Positions 13,729 through 21,630 of a stretch of 64,000 nt of DNA are shown piece by piece. The notes beneath the pieces are model-generated. The model ran no database searches. It was not told the DNA's origin and saw only the letters and a program-made list of their open reading frames with translations. The position numbers were made by a program, and so were the translations under genes. The DNA is from Ligilactobacillus cholophilus. GTDB taxonomy: Bacteria; Bacillota; Bacilli; Lactobacillales; Lactobacillaceae. The first letter of the stretch is position 1; each line of letters begins with the position of its first letter. The stretch spans positions 248,001 to 312,000 of the forward strand of contig NZ_CP127832.1 in the NCBI RefSeq assembly GCF_030389495.1. Direction: 5' to 3'.

Positions 13729-13909
13729 AATAAAATTCCTCTCTTTAAGTAATGTTCACATTAAATTATATACATTGTGTATATAGTTATCAATAAATAA
13801 ACTAAATTTGAAAAAGTAGTTAAATCAAAAAATCCCTTAAATTTAGTAGATTAAGGGATTGATAGAGAAATTTAATAACTGTTATTAAGGTATTGGAAAA
13901 CCCTATAAA

Positions 13910-14263
13910 TCAATTATTGCTTTTTACATTAGATAATATAATACATGAAATAATTAATAATATAAATGCAGGGAAAACAATAAAGGGAATGAACACAGAT
14001 AATATATAGCCTAAATTCCCTATAATTCCAAGAATGCCACCACTCATTTTTCCATATTTATTTGATTTATAAATACAGATTGCGTTTAATATGATTCCAA
14101 TAAAGTACATCATATAAGAAATGAAAATAGCAATTTCTACTAAATTTCCTGAACAATTATATCTGAGTGAGTAAAGAATGATAAAAAAAGATATAGCGAA
14201 TAAAACACAATTAAGAATATTAGATGTTATAGTCCATGTATAAAATTTAAATTTCTTATCCAT
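13910..14263 (-). CDS. Small four-helix membrane protein, chromosomal paralogue of the prophage protein at 17650
   Basis: 117 residues from the ATG at 14263, chosen because AGGAG sits just upstream; a longer frame from 14299 lacks a site. About four hydrophobic helices. Key stretches NCVLFAIS, ILNAICI, GGILGIIG and LLIISCI are shared, in the same order, with the prophage-encoded protein at 17650-18045. Function unknown. It lies directly downstream of a decayed lipoprotein gene, mirroring the gene order in the prophage. Confidence 0.7.
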   Translation of the reverse strand: MDKKFKFYTWTITSNILNCVLFAISFFIILYSLRYNCSGNLVEIAIFISYMMYFIGIILNAICIYKSNKYGKMSGGILGIIGNLGYILSVFIPFIVFPAFILLIISCIILSNVKSNN

Positions 14264-14335
14264 AATAACTCCTAAAATTTGCTTTTTATTTGATTCCAAT
14301 CCTTATTGTAGTAATTCTCAAAAAGAATCATTATA

Positions 14336-14804
14336 TTATTGTCCTTGTTGTTCAAGTTGGTGCTGCAACTGAATTTCACCAGATGTTTTTATATTATCAG
14401 GTGTAGATTGGTAGAGCTTCTAATTCTGACATGCCTTCATATTGCATTTTATAAGCAGCAGGAGATACTCCATACTTATTAACAAATTCGGTTAACGTTT
14501 GTGGCTCATCTTCTGTATCTTGTTTATTATTAGTTGATTGTTGTTGAACGCTGGATGATCGTGTAATAACAGATTGTGGATTATTTATTGCGACAGATGA
14601 TGAAACCACTGAAGCAACGGAAGAATTATTACTCATGTGTGAACTGCTTGATTTTGAAGAACTAAAACTTTTTTTAAGCTAATACTTTTAATTTTTTCAG
14701 ATTTAATTTTATTATGTACATTTTAACGCTTATTTTGATTACTACAACCAGCTAAAACCAAACCTAATAAAAAATATACTACAAACTAATATTAATTTTT
14801 TCAT
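14336..14804 (-). pseudogene. Decayed lipoprotein gene with several frameshifts
   Basis: On the minus strand GGAGAA and an ATG (14804) open MKKLILVCSI. After a one-base shift in a T run the frame reads LLGLVLAGCSNQNK, a clear lipobox. Internal stops follow, then an intact piece (14397-14636) ending EFVNKYGVSPAAYKMQYEGM. A further shift is needed to reach STPDNIKTSGEIQ and the stop at 14336. At least two frameshifts and internal stops make it inactive. It sits directly upstream of the small membrane protein at 13910-14263. Confidence 0.75.
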
Positions 14805-14849
14805 ATTATTTTCTCCAAATATTATGTAATGCACTTACTTTCTTTTTTA

Positions 14850-15189
14850 TTATTCTTTACGTAAAATTTTATTAATAAAACTAGAATCATTTAAAATAAA
14901 AGCAGTTGTTAGTATTAGTATAATAATAACAATTACATGTTGAATGTGGCATTAGCAAGAATAGTTCCAAGATCAATAAATCCAATACTATATATATGTC
15001 GTACGATTAAACTGATATAAGGTAAAATTAATAAAACTATTAAGTGAATAAGCAAGTATAGATAAATATTTATCTTTGTACGTATCAGAAACAAAGGTAG
15101 CTACTCCAATAATTGGAATAAGTAGTATTTGTAATACTCCAATCCAAAATTCCAGTCCAGAAATTTAAAATAGACCCCAAAAATGACAT
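14850..15189 (-). pseudogene. Decayed multi-helix membrane protein gene
   Basis: No single frame is open, but joined minus-strand frames give a membrane protein: MSFLGSILNFWTGI, then LLIPIIGVATFVSDTYKDKY, then LIVLLILPYISLIVRHIYS and a final hydrophobic helix ending FINKILRKE. At least three frameshifts are needed. Together with 14336-14804 it marks 14.3-15.2 kb as a gene graveyard. Confidence 0.55.
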
Positions 15190-15388
15190 AGTATAACCTA
15201 TTTTATAATTACTATATCATACATTAATATGAGCTATTGTATTAAAAAATTAACATTTACTAAAATATTTTTAATTAAATAAAAAATTATAGATATTAAA
15301 TTGATTTGATTTTTATAAACATACTATTATATGTTTATAAAAAAGAAAATAATATGTACATTTCAAATCTGAATTTTCATTATTAAAA

Positions 15389-15413
15389 AAGTTCCTATAT
15401 TATAATAGAAACT
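15389..15413. repeat. GTTCCTAT inverted-repeat element, chromosomal copy
   Basis: AAGTTCCTAT followed by AATAGAAAC (one mismatch in the arm), preceded by TTATTAAAAA as at the right-arm copy 55561-55584. Related to 53617-53653. Confidence 0.55.
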
Positions 15414-15429
15414 GATATTGTACAATATC

Positions 15430-15468
15430 AAAAAAGTTCTTATTGTGTTTTACAATAAGAACTTTTTT
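15430..15468. terminator. Strong bidirectional terminator-like hairpin
   Basis: 17-bp perfect stem AAAAAAGTTCTTATTGT/ACAATAAGAACTTTTTT. The remainder of 15190-15516 is AT-rich with no gene seen. Confidence 0.8.
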
Positions 15469-15516
15469 GATTATGATATTAATATATTTAAATGCTATGA
15501 GAGAAGAGAATGACAT

Positions 15517-16158
15517 ATGAAAAGAATAAATGGATTCACATGTCGTAGTTTATTTATTGTTATATTTATAATTGAACAAATAGGATTTAATCTTTTTATT
15601 TTAAAACATACATTAATAAGTTTAATTTTAATGGTGATATCCTTAATTGGAGCATTATTATTGCAATTATGGTATCAAAAAATAAGAAATCAAAAATTAG
15701 ACTCACTTAAAAAGAATTTTAAATTTATTTTGATAGCATTAATTTGTTTAATGATAACAGTATTAATAATATCTGTAATTTTAAATATAGCACATGTTCC
15801 ATTACCAGAAGATCAACAGGTAATAAAGAGTGTAGGAAATAATATTTTTAGAAAAATAGAAATTTTATTTTTTATCGTAATTGTAGCACCAGTTGTAGAA
15901 GAAGGTTTATTTCGCACAGGAATAATAGGAAAGTCAAATCATACTGTATTGTTAAGTCTGTTAAGTACATTTTTGATTATTTTAGGACATTTAGATGCTG
16001 TAAATGTTTCAGAAGTAACGCTAATTTTTTATTCAATACAATTTGGAATATTAGGATTGACTTTTTGTGTTTTATACTGCTGTACAAAAGATTGGCGAAT
16101 AAATACTATAACACATATAATTTGGAATTTTATTAGTTTTTTAGATTTACTATTTTAA
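15517..16158 (+). CDS. CPBP-family intramembrane metalloprotease (CAAX protease / bacteriocin-immunity type)
   Basis: 213 residues, almost entirely hydrophobic. The family motifs are present: VEEGLFR (EExxxR) near residue 128, a histidine in LGHLDAV near 153, and HIIWNF (HxxxN) near 202. These coordinate the metal in the membrane. In lactobacilli such proteins often act in bacteriocin self-immunity or peptide maturation, but nothing nearby encodes a bacteriocin. It is the last chromosomal gene before attL. Confidence 0.85.
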   Translation: MKRINGFTCRSLFIVIFIIEQIGFNLFILKHTLISLILMVISLIGALLLQLWYQKIRNQKLDSLKKNFKFILIALICLMITVLIISVILNIAHVPLPEDQQVIKSVGNNIFRKIEILFFIVIVAPVVEEGLFRTGIIGKSNHTVLLSLLSTFLIILGHLDAVNVSEVTLIFYSIQFGILGLTFCVLYCCTKDWRINTITHIIWNFISFLDLLF

Positions 16159-16186
16159 TAATGTAAAACGAAGTTACTAACTAACG

Positions 16187-16221
16187 GCAAGATAATCTTA
16201 ATTGATGTATCTTGCTTTTTT
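16187..16221 (+). terminator. Terminator of the CPBP protease gene
   Basis: Stem GCAAGATA/TATCTTGC followed by six T's. Confidence 0.8.
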
Positions 16222-16303
16222 ATTAATAAAAAAACATAAGCGTGCACAAAGTGTGTACAAAAAATTGAAAAACATACTAAAACATATGATTTATAAAATA
16301 ATA

Positions 16304-16335
16304 AAACACCGTAAAATTAACGATTTACGGTGTTT
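16304..16335. terminator. Hairpin just outside attL
   Basis: 12-bp perfect stem AAACACCGTAAA/TTTACGGTGTTT, 20 bases from the left attachment core. Confidence 0.6.
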
Positions 16336-16355
16336 AAATAAAAGATAATATCCAT

Positions 16356-16374
16356 TTTTATGCCACTGGCAGGA
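16356..16374. repeat. attL core (19 bp)
   Basis: TTTTATGCCACTGGCAGGA occurs here and at 56293-56311, where it is the 3' end of tRNA-Leu(CAG). It flanks the integrase, as expected for the left prophage junction. Confidence 0.9.
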
Positions 16375-16484
16375 TTTAATAATGAATTTTTAAGAAAAAT
16401 AATAAAGAATAAACGTTGATGTTAAGGCAAATGACCACATATCAAATTTATTAAAATTTAAAGTTGTTGCAATTTTTGTTGCAA

Positions 16485-17573
16485 TTATAATTTATCTAAG
16501 ACATTTTCAATATGATCATCAGATTTTGCCTTTAATTCATCAATTAAGTAAGCATATTTTTTCGATGTCGTGGTCATATCAGAGTGTCCTAATCTTTTAC
16601 TGATAGAATATAAGTCAATTCCATAATACAACAATAACGCAACATGAGAGTGCCGTAAACTGTGAAAATGAAAGTTTGCTTTTGATATATCACATTGTTT
16701 CATAGCATATCTTAACTGTTTATTAACGCCGTTTGATGAAGGTATCTTATTTTGAAAGTTTTCGAAAACCATTTCTTTATTATTTTGTTTCAATTCCTTC
16801 AATTTGTTTAAAATAAGGTCATTAACTCTGATCGTTCTAACACTACTTTTGGTTTTTGTTGGTTTAAATCCGCTATCATAAATGTAGTCCCAGCTCTTGT
16901 CGATATTAATTGTATGCTTGTTAAAATCAATATCATTCCATGTTAAAGCACAGATTTCGCCTAATCGCATTCCAGTATATATGGCTGTTAAAATCATGTA
17001 ATTAGCGGTATATTTTGGATTAAGATTATTTTCTAAGTAATGTACTAATTGTCTAATTTCATTTAATGATAGATATTCAACTTTAATCTCTTTATCTTTA
17101 TTCACGACTAATTCAACATTTTGTGTAAAATCAGTATTAATTTTGTCATCAATAATAGCTGATTTAATGCAAGCTCTTATAATTGAATTAGTTTTTTTAA
17201 CAGTATCTGGAGCGTGGGTACTACCAAATTTATTGATAAAGCGTTGATAATCACGTCTTTTAACTTTCGATAGCTTCTTGTTTCCAAATTCTTCTTTTAT
17301 CAAACGTGCGACAATTTTATATCTTGCAATCGTCGCTTTAGAAAGGCGGGGCTTTTTATAAGTTTCAAACCAATCAACAAAATAATCATAGAATGATATA
17401 TCGTCAATTACAGCCTTACCCATATACACATCATTCAAAAAAGAATTCGCCCATCGATTAGCTTCGACTTTCGTTTTAAAAATGGCTTTTGATTTTTGCT
17501 TTAGCTTTTCACCATCACGCCATGAAACACGAGCAAGCCATTTTCCATTTTTTTGTTTCTTAATATAAGCCAT
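16485..17573 (-). CDS. int: Tyrosine-recombinase integrase
   Basis: 362 residues from the ATG at 17573, chosen for the AAAGGAAA site just upstream; a longer frame has none. An N-terminal AP2-like arm-binding part (GKWLARVSWRDGEK) is followed by a SAM-like core-binding domain (about 60-145) and the catalytic domain. Visible active-site residues are R203 (GMRLGE), H304 and R307 (HSLRH), H330 (LGHSD) and nucleophile Y340. It joins attP to the tRNA-Leu attB. It lies 110 bases from attL and reads toward it. Confidence 0.96.
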   Translation of the reverse strand: MAYIKKQKNGKWLARVSWRDGEKLKQKSKAIFKTKVEANRWANSFLNDVYMGKAVIDDISFYDYFVDWFETYKKPRLSKATIARYKIVARLIKEEFGNKKLSKVKRRDYQRFINKFGSTHAPDTVKKTNSIIRACIKSAIIDDKINTDFTQNVELVVNKDKEIKVEYLSLNEIRQLVHYLENNLNPKYTANYMILTAIYTGMRLGEICALTWNDIDFNKHTINIDKSWDYIYDSGFKPTKTKSSVRTIRVNDLILNKLKELKQNNKEMVFENFQNKIPSSNGVNKQLRYAMKQCDISKANFHFHSLRHSHVALLLYYGIDLYSISKRLGHSDMTTTSKKYAYLIDELKAKSDDHIENVLDKL

Positions 17574-17612
17574 TTGTTTCCTTTCTAGAATATATGTTCG
17601 ATTGATACGTTT

Positions 17613-17642
17613 AATAATAGCCCTCTTTTGAGGGCTATTATT
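17613..17642. terminator. Bidirectional hairpin before int
   Basis: 13-bp stem AATAATAGCCCTC/GAGGGCTATTATT. It separates int from the upstream lysogeny genes, so int expression may depend on readthrough or its own promoter. Confidence 0.8.
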
Positions 17643-17649
17643 TCTAATA

Positions 17650-18045
17650 TTATTGTTGTGCAGCAGAATTGTTATTGTTGTTGGCGTTATTTTTAGCAGC
17701 ATGTTGTTGGAATAAGAAAACACATGAGATAATTAGTAAAACAATTGCAGGAAAAGCAAGCATTGCTGTAAAACCAAAACAAACGCTACCAATAGTTCCT
17801 AAAATACCACCCGTCATTTTAATGCCGTGTTTGTGTGATTGAAAAATGCAAATTGCATTTAAAATAACACCAACCCAAGCCATTACATAAAAGAATGTTG
17901 CTGTACCGTCAGTTGCACCAGATGTTGCTCCGGCAGCGTCAGAAAACGCAGTTCCAAAAATAACAAACCATGAGATAGCAAATAAAACACAATTAATAAT
18001 GTTGAAAATAGCTGTCCACGTATTAATTTTTAATTTCTTAGGCAT
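17650..18045 (-). CDS. Small four-helix membrane protein of the lysogeny module
   Basis: 131 residues with about four transmembrane helices and an Asn/Gln-rich C-terminal tail. It shares NCVLFAIS, ILNAICI, GGILG-IG and LLIISC with the chromosomal protein at 13910-14263. Position between integrase and repressor is typical of lysogenic-conversion genes, including superinfection-exclusion proteins, but this function is only a guess. AAGGAG precedes the ATG, and the lipoprotein gene ends 16 bases upstream, so the two are co-expressed. Confidence 0.75.
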   Translation of the reverse strand: MPKKLKINTWTAIFNIINCVLFAISWFVIFGTAFSDAAGATSGATDGTATFFYVMAWVGVILNAICIFQSHKHGIKMTGGILGTIGSVCFGFTAMLAFPAIVLLIISCVFLFQQHAAKNNANNNNNSAAQQ

Positions 18046-18060
18046 ATAAAAATCTCCTTA

Positions 18061-18612
18061 TTATTGTTGATTTAAATTGAAATGTACTAATTTATTATCG
18101 TCTAATGAATTTGGTTGATATGTAAGTTGAATTTTTTGTCCGTTTTCGTCAACAGGAACTTGTCCGACCAAATCTTTTGTTAAAGAAGCATTTTTATCTA
18201 ACGACCCTGAACCTAGATCATTAACACCATCTAAAGTAACTGTATCTGGGTCTTTGCTGTTTCCGTTAACATTAAATTTGAAATCAAGTTCGTTATAATC
18301 GATAGTCTTGTCACTGTCATTTGTGATTGTAACGTTAAGAATCATATATTTTTTTCCTTGGTCAGGTGTTTCAACATCATCACCGTTGCTATAACGGATA
18401 TTATTAACCTTAACTTTAACTCCATTAACGTTTGCTTCTTCACCCACGTTAAACACTTTGGAATATACTTCATCTTTTTTTGAAGCACTTTCCTTTTGTT
18501 CAGTTTTAGCTTGGTTTGTGTTTTCAGAGGATTTATCTGATGAACTAGAACCGCACCCAGCAAGACTAATTGAGAGCAATAAGGCACTTGATAACATGAT
18601 TACTTTTTTCAT
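18061..18612 (-). CDS. Lipoprotein with DUF4352-like domain
   Basis: 183 residues. A lipoprotein signal (lipobox SLAGC, Cys at about 20) is followed by a Ser/Lys-rich linker and then a beta-sandwich-like domain (about 50-180, FNVGEEANVNGVKVKVNNI, YMILNVTITNDS) of the DUF4352 type. The mature protein would be anchored outside the membrane. Lipoproteins in this place in lactic-acid-bacteria prophages can block DNA entry of related phages (phage TP-J34 Ltp is the known case, a different domain), so exclusion is a reasonable but untested idea. AGGAGG precedes the ATG. Confidence 0.8.
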   Translation of the reverse strand: MKKVIMLSSALLLSISLAGCGSSSSDKSSENTNQAKTEQKESASKKDEVYSKVFNVGEEANVNGVKVKVNNIRYSNGDDVETPDQGKKYMILNVTITNDSDKTIDYNELDFKFNVNGNSKDPDTVTLDGVNDLGSGSLDKNASLTKDLVGQVPVDENGQKIQLTYQPNSLDDNKLVHFNLNQQ

Positions 18613-18694
18613 AAGTAACCCTCCTAAAATAACATTTTCCTAGCTTTTAGCGTCATCAAGGTTTGGACTTGAGATAACACTTACTTCCTTTTAA

Positions 18695-19087
18695 TTAATG
18701 CAAATTATATTTTTTCTTTAAAACGTCCTTAACTAATGAGGCATCAATCGAATTGTTTATGGCAAAATTTTGATAATTGACATCAGATATTTCGACTCCT
18801 GTATTTGAAATATAATCATTAACAATTTTATTAACCATAAATTCGTTTGCTTCATGTTCCATTTTTAATCGCATAGCTTCTGTTTTTGAATAAAGATTAG
18901 CTTCATGTCGTTGCTTAGCGATATGACCAAGTTCATGTAGTAAAACATTTTTTTGTTGCTGTTCTGATAAATTGCTATTAATAACAATAATATTTAACAA
19001 TTCAACACAATATCCTTTTTTATCAAGTAGTGGGCTGCATACTACTTTGACATTTAGTTCCTTAATAATTGCATTAATAGAATTCAT
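18695..19087 (-). CDS. ImmA/IrrE-type metallopeptidase
   Basis: 130 residues with the zinc-protease motif HELGH (near residue 50) and a downstream EANEF helix with the third ligand. Proteases of this family cut and inactivate the phage or ICE repressor next to them. The repressor gene lies 4 bases upstream and lacks a self-cleavage domain, so induction probably runs through this enzyme. Confidence 0.88.
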   Translation of the reverse strand: MNSINAIIKELNVKVVCSPLLDKKGYCVELLNIIVINSNLSEQQQKNVLLHELGHIAKQRHEANLYSKTEAMRLKMEHEANEFMVNKIVNDYISNTGVEISDVNYQNFAINNSIDASLVKDVLKKKYNLH

Positions 19088-19091
19088 AAAA

Positions 19092-19427
19092 TCACTTCTT
19101 ATTTTCCATATATCCTTTAATAATTCCCTCTATAACTTCTCTATCATTTTCTGTCATTGGTTTTCCGTCATAACTCATTACAGAATCTAAAGCCTCTTTT
19201 AATGTATAATCATTATTATTTTCTTTCTTTTTTTCGCTTCTACCGAGGAGATAGTCTGTTGATACATTAAAGTAATTAGCTAAAATATTTAGCGTATCTG
19301 CACCTGGAACGATTCTTTCTATCTCCCATGCTCCAATAGTCTGTTGTGATACATTTAATTTTTCAGCCAATTCACGTTGGCTCATTTTTTTCTCTTTTCT
19401 CAATTCTCTAATACGTGAACCTAACAT
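19092..19427 (-). CDS. CI-like repressor (HTH Xre family)
   Basis: 111 residues. The N-terminal HTH reads IRELRKEKKMSQRELAEKL and NVSQQTIGAWE; the rest is a short linker with no S24 peptidase domain, so it is likely controlled by the ImmA-like protease encoded next door. It would bind the AATAGT-type operators at 19471-19574 and shut off the rightward early promoter. Divergent from cro. Confidence 0.88.
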   Translation of the reverse strand: MLGSRIRELRKEKKMSQRELAEKLNVSQQTIGAWEIERIVPGADTLNILANYFNVSTDYLLGRSEKKKENNNDYTLKEALDSVMSYDGKPMTENDREVIEGIIKGYMENKK

Positions 19428-19470
19428 GATGACACTTCTTTCTAAAATCTAAAATAACTCTTACTACAAT

Positions 19471-19584
19471 TAATAGTATATTACTATTGATAATAGTTAT
19501 CAGCATAAAAATGAGTTTTACTAATTAAAATAGAAAAATATCAAAAAAAATATTAACTTACTATTTTAAGTAGTATATTATAAT
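19471..19584. promoter_or_regulatory. Lysis/lysogeny switch region with palindromic operators
   Basis: Between the divergent repressor and cro lie AATAGTATATTACTATT (19473-19489), the overlapping ACTATTGATAATAGT (19483-19497) and ACTATTTTAAGTAGT (19560-19574). All share ACTATT/AATAGT arms. The last abuts the cro -10 TATAAT (19579-19584). Confidence 0.7.
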
Positions 19585-19608
19585 AAGTGTAGAGAGGAGG
19601 AACGGTAA

Positions 19609-19815
19609 ATGAAAACTAAATTAAAGGTTTTAAGAGCTAAAAAAAACTTAACTCAATCTCAATTAGCAAGTATTTTAGGAGTAAAGCAAAATGTTGTGTC
19701 TAAATGGGAAAGAGGTGACAGTGTTCCACGACCAGATATGATGCAACGTATCGAAGATTATTTTAAAGTGCCAAAAGAAGATATTTTTTTTACAGCTTTT
19801 AACTATTTAAAATAG
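19609..19815 (+). CDS. Cro-like HTH regulator
   Basis: 68 residues, one HTH domain (LTQSQLASILGVKQNVVSKW). AGAGAGGAGG lies before the ATG. Opposes the CI-like repressor at the shared operators. Its last codons lie inside a 45-bp perfect palindrome that contains the operator motif, so a repressor bound there could also act on the gene's 3' end. Confidence 0.88.
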   Translation: MKTKLKVLRAKKNLTQSQLASILGVKQNVVSKWERGDSVPRPDMMQRIEDYFKVPKEDIFFTAFNYLK

Positions 19816-19827
19816 TTAAAAGCTGTA
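19783..19827. repeat. 45-bp perfect palindrome across the cro stop codon
   Basis: Two 22-base arms around a central A, starting TTTTTACAGCTTTTAACTATTT. The core AACTATTTAAAATAGTT matches the operator motif, which recurs at 19842-19855 (ACTATTTTAAATAG). Confidence 0.75.
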
Positions 19828-19941
19828 AAAAGCAATTATTTACTATTTTAAATAGGCACAAATACGAAAATTTGATAAATTATATCAATTAGTAATTCAT
19901 ATTTATAAAGTATTGGGAATCAAATAGAAAGGAAATGCCAA

Positions 19942-20685
19942 ATGAACGAATTACAAAATTTTAATTTTAACGGCTCACAAGTTAGAGCATTAACAATTGA
20001 TAATGAACCTTGGTTTGTAGCCACAGATGCATGCAAGATTTTAGGATTAAAAAATACAACGGTTGCACTTCAAAGATTAGACAAAGATGAACGGTCTAAG
20101 TTGAACTTAGGTCGTCAAGGAAAAACCAATATTGTTAATGAATATGGACTTTATACATTGATTTTAGCTAGTCGAAAACCAGAAGCACATAAATTTAAAC
20201 GTTGGATTACTCATGAGGTTCTTCCAGCAATTAATAAACATGGTGCTTATATGACGGATGCAAAGGCGGAAGCAATTGTAACTGATAAAAATGCACTAGC
20301 AGATTTATTACAACAAGCAAGCGACCAACTCAAAGAAAAAGATATTCAAATTGCAGAAATGAGACCGAAAGCATTATTTGCAGATGCAATCACAGAAAGT
20401 CATACATCAATCTTAGTTGGTGATCTTGCTAAGATTTTACGTCAAAACGGAATAGAAATTGGGGCAAGACGATTATTTAAATGGCTACGAGAAAATCATT
20501 ATCTAATTTCACGAAAAGGTTCAGATTACAACTCACCAACACAACGAAGTATGGAAATGGGGTTGTTTGAAATCAAAGAGTCATCACACATCAACGGAAA
20601 CGGTGTGAATGTGATTACAAAGACGCCTAAGGTTACTGGAAAAGGTCAGAAGTATTTTATGAACAAGTTTTTGGAGTCTGAATAG
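19942..20685 (+). CDS. Phage antirepressor (BRO-N plus KilAC domains)
   Basis: 247 residues. An N-terminal BRO/ANT domain (about 8-105; NEPWFVATDACKILGLKN, HKFKRWITHEVLPAI) is followed by a KilAC DNA-binding domain (about 130-235; LRQNGIEIGARRLFKWLRE). Such proteins counter the repressor or regulate early lytic genes. AGAAAGGAAAT precedes the ATG. Confidence 0.9.
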   Translation: MNELQNFNFNGSQVRALTIDNEPWFVATDACKILGLKNTTVALQRLDKDERSKLNLGRQGKTNIVNEYGLYTLILASRKPEAHKFKRWITHEVLPAINKHGAYMTDAKAEAIVTDKNALADLLQQASDQLKEKDIQIAEMRPKALFADAITESHTSILVGDLAKILRQNGIEIGARRLFKWLRENHYLISRKGSDYNSPTQRSMEMGLFEIKESSHINGNGVNVITKTPKVTGKGQKYFMNKFLESE

Positions 20686-20700
20686 AAAAGGTAAATAAAA

Positions 20701-21024
20701 ATGAAATTAATAAAGAATGTTCCTAAGATAATCAACCGTCCTAGATTAGTCGTGATAAATGTTGAACAGTTTGAAAAGCTAAAACACCACGATGAACAAG
20801 GTCAATGCTGGGGTTTAAAAGAATTCAAAGACAAATTGCAAATCAAGAAAAGCCTTGAATGGATTAGAGAAGACCTATTAAAGCCAAACAGAGAAGAAAT
20901 TGAGGCTAAGAATGGGAAAGGTTGGTGCGTGTTTGGAGACGGAAAAGGTACTGCATACCGCATTCAACCAAGTGGTGCTCGAAAGTGGCTTGAAGATAAT
21001 TTTAACAAAATTAATTGGGATTGA
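20701..21024 (+). CDS. DUF771-family phage protein
   Basis: 107 residues. Trp/Lys-rich with RIQPSGARKWLEDNF at the C-terminus, the pattern I associate with DUF771 proteins found after antirepressors in lactic-acid-bacteria phages. Probably an excisionase-like or early regulatory DNA-binding protein; not certain. Confidence 0.65.
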   Translation: MKLIKNVPKIINRPRLVVINVEQFEKLKHHDEQGQCWGLKEFKDKLQIKKSLEWIREDLLKPNREEIEAKNGKGWCVFGDGKGTAYRIQPSGARKWLEDNFNKINWD

Positions 21025-21068
21025 ATTATAAAAATGAACGATATACCAATTAGAAAGGAAAAATGAAA

Positions 21069-21260
21069 ATGTTAGGAAAAATTTCAGATGCAATGAGATA
21101 TGTTGAAAGTTTTTTGTTTTTTGCAACTTTTATAGTTGGATTAATTTCTTCAAAAACAGTTGGAATGATTTGGTTATCGCTTCTAGTCATCCTTTTAGTT
21201 CATTGGATAATTGATAAGGATTATGCAGAAGAATGGGTTAGATATATTTTTGGAAAATAA
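21069..21260 (+). CDS. Small two-helix membrane protein
   Basis: 63 residues from the second ATG, with AAAGGAAA upstream; the ATG at 21063 is also possible. Two transmembrane helices (SFLFFATFIVGLISS and IWLSLLVILLVHWII) and a charged C-terminus. Function unknown. Confidence 0.6.
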   Translation: MLGKISDAMRYVESFLFFATFIVGLISSKTVGMIWLSLLVILLVHWIIDKDYAEEWVRYIFGK

Positions 21261-21264
21261 AAAA

Positions 21265-21281
21265 GTCGGCATAGTGCCGAC
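21265..21281. other. Short perfect hairpin
   Basis: GTCGGCA-TAG-TGCCGAC just after the stop at 21260, with no T run. It may be an RNA stabiliser or processing site before the next ribosome site AGAAAGG. Confidence 0.5.
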
Positions 21282-21297
21282 AGAAAGGTATCTAAAA

Positions 21298-21628
21298 TTG
21301 AGAAATATTTAAAATACTAACTACTGTTATTTTAACATTACTAATAATAGTTAGTCTAGTGATTATCAATGATTTAGATTCCATAAGTTTATTGAGAAAG
21401 AAGAATAAAACGATGAATACAGAAATCAAGAATTTATGTAGTGAATATAATTCAGATACTCATGTAACTATTTACAAATGGTTATCAGAAAAAGAAATGA
21501 AGGCATTGGAAACATACGATTATATTTTTGTAAAAGTTGCTCATATTTTTAATAAACAAAAATTGGAAAAAGCAATCAAACAAGCAAATGAATTTGAAGA
21601 ACAAAAAATAATTAAAGGAGAGATTTAA
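21298..21628 (+). pseudogene. Small phage membrane protein, probably frameshifted near its start
   Basis: The open frame has only a poor GTG start at 21359, yet it continues upstream as TVILTLLIIVSLVIIND, a clear membrane helix. A TTG at 21298 with AGAAAGG nine bases before opens LRNI and then meets a stop; adding one base at the ATTT run joins it to the helix. I read this as a one-base deletion in a gene of about 110 residues. The rest is soluble and charged (YKWLSEKEMKAL). Alternatively translation starts at 21413. Function unknown. Confidence 0.5.
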
Positions 21629-21630
21629 CT

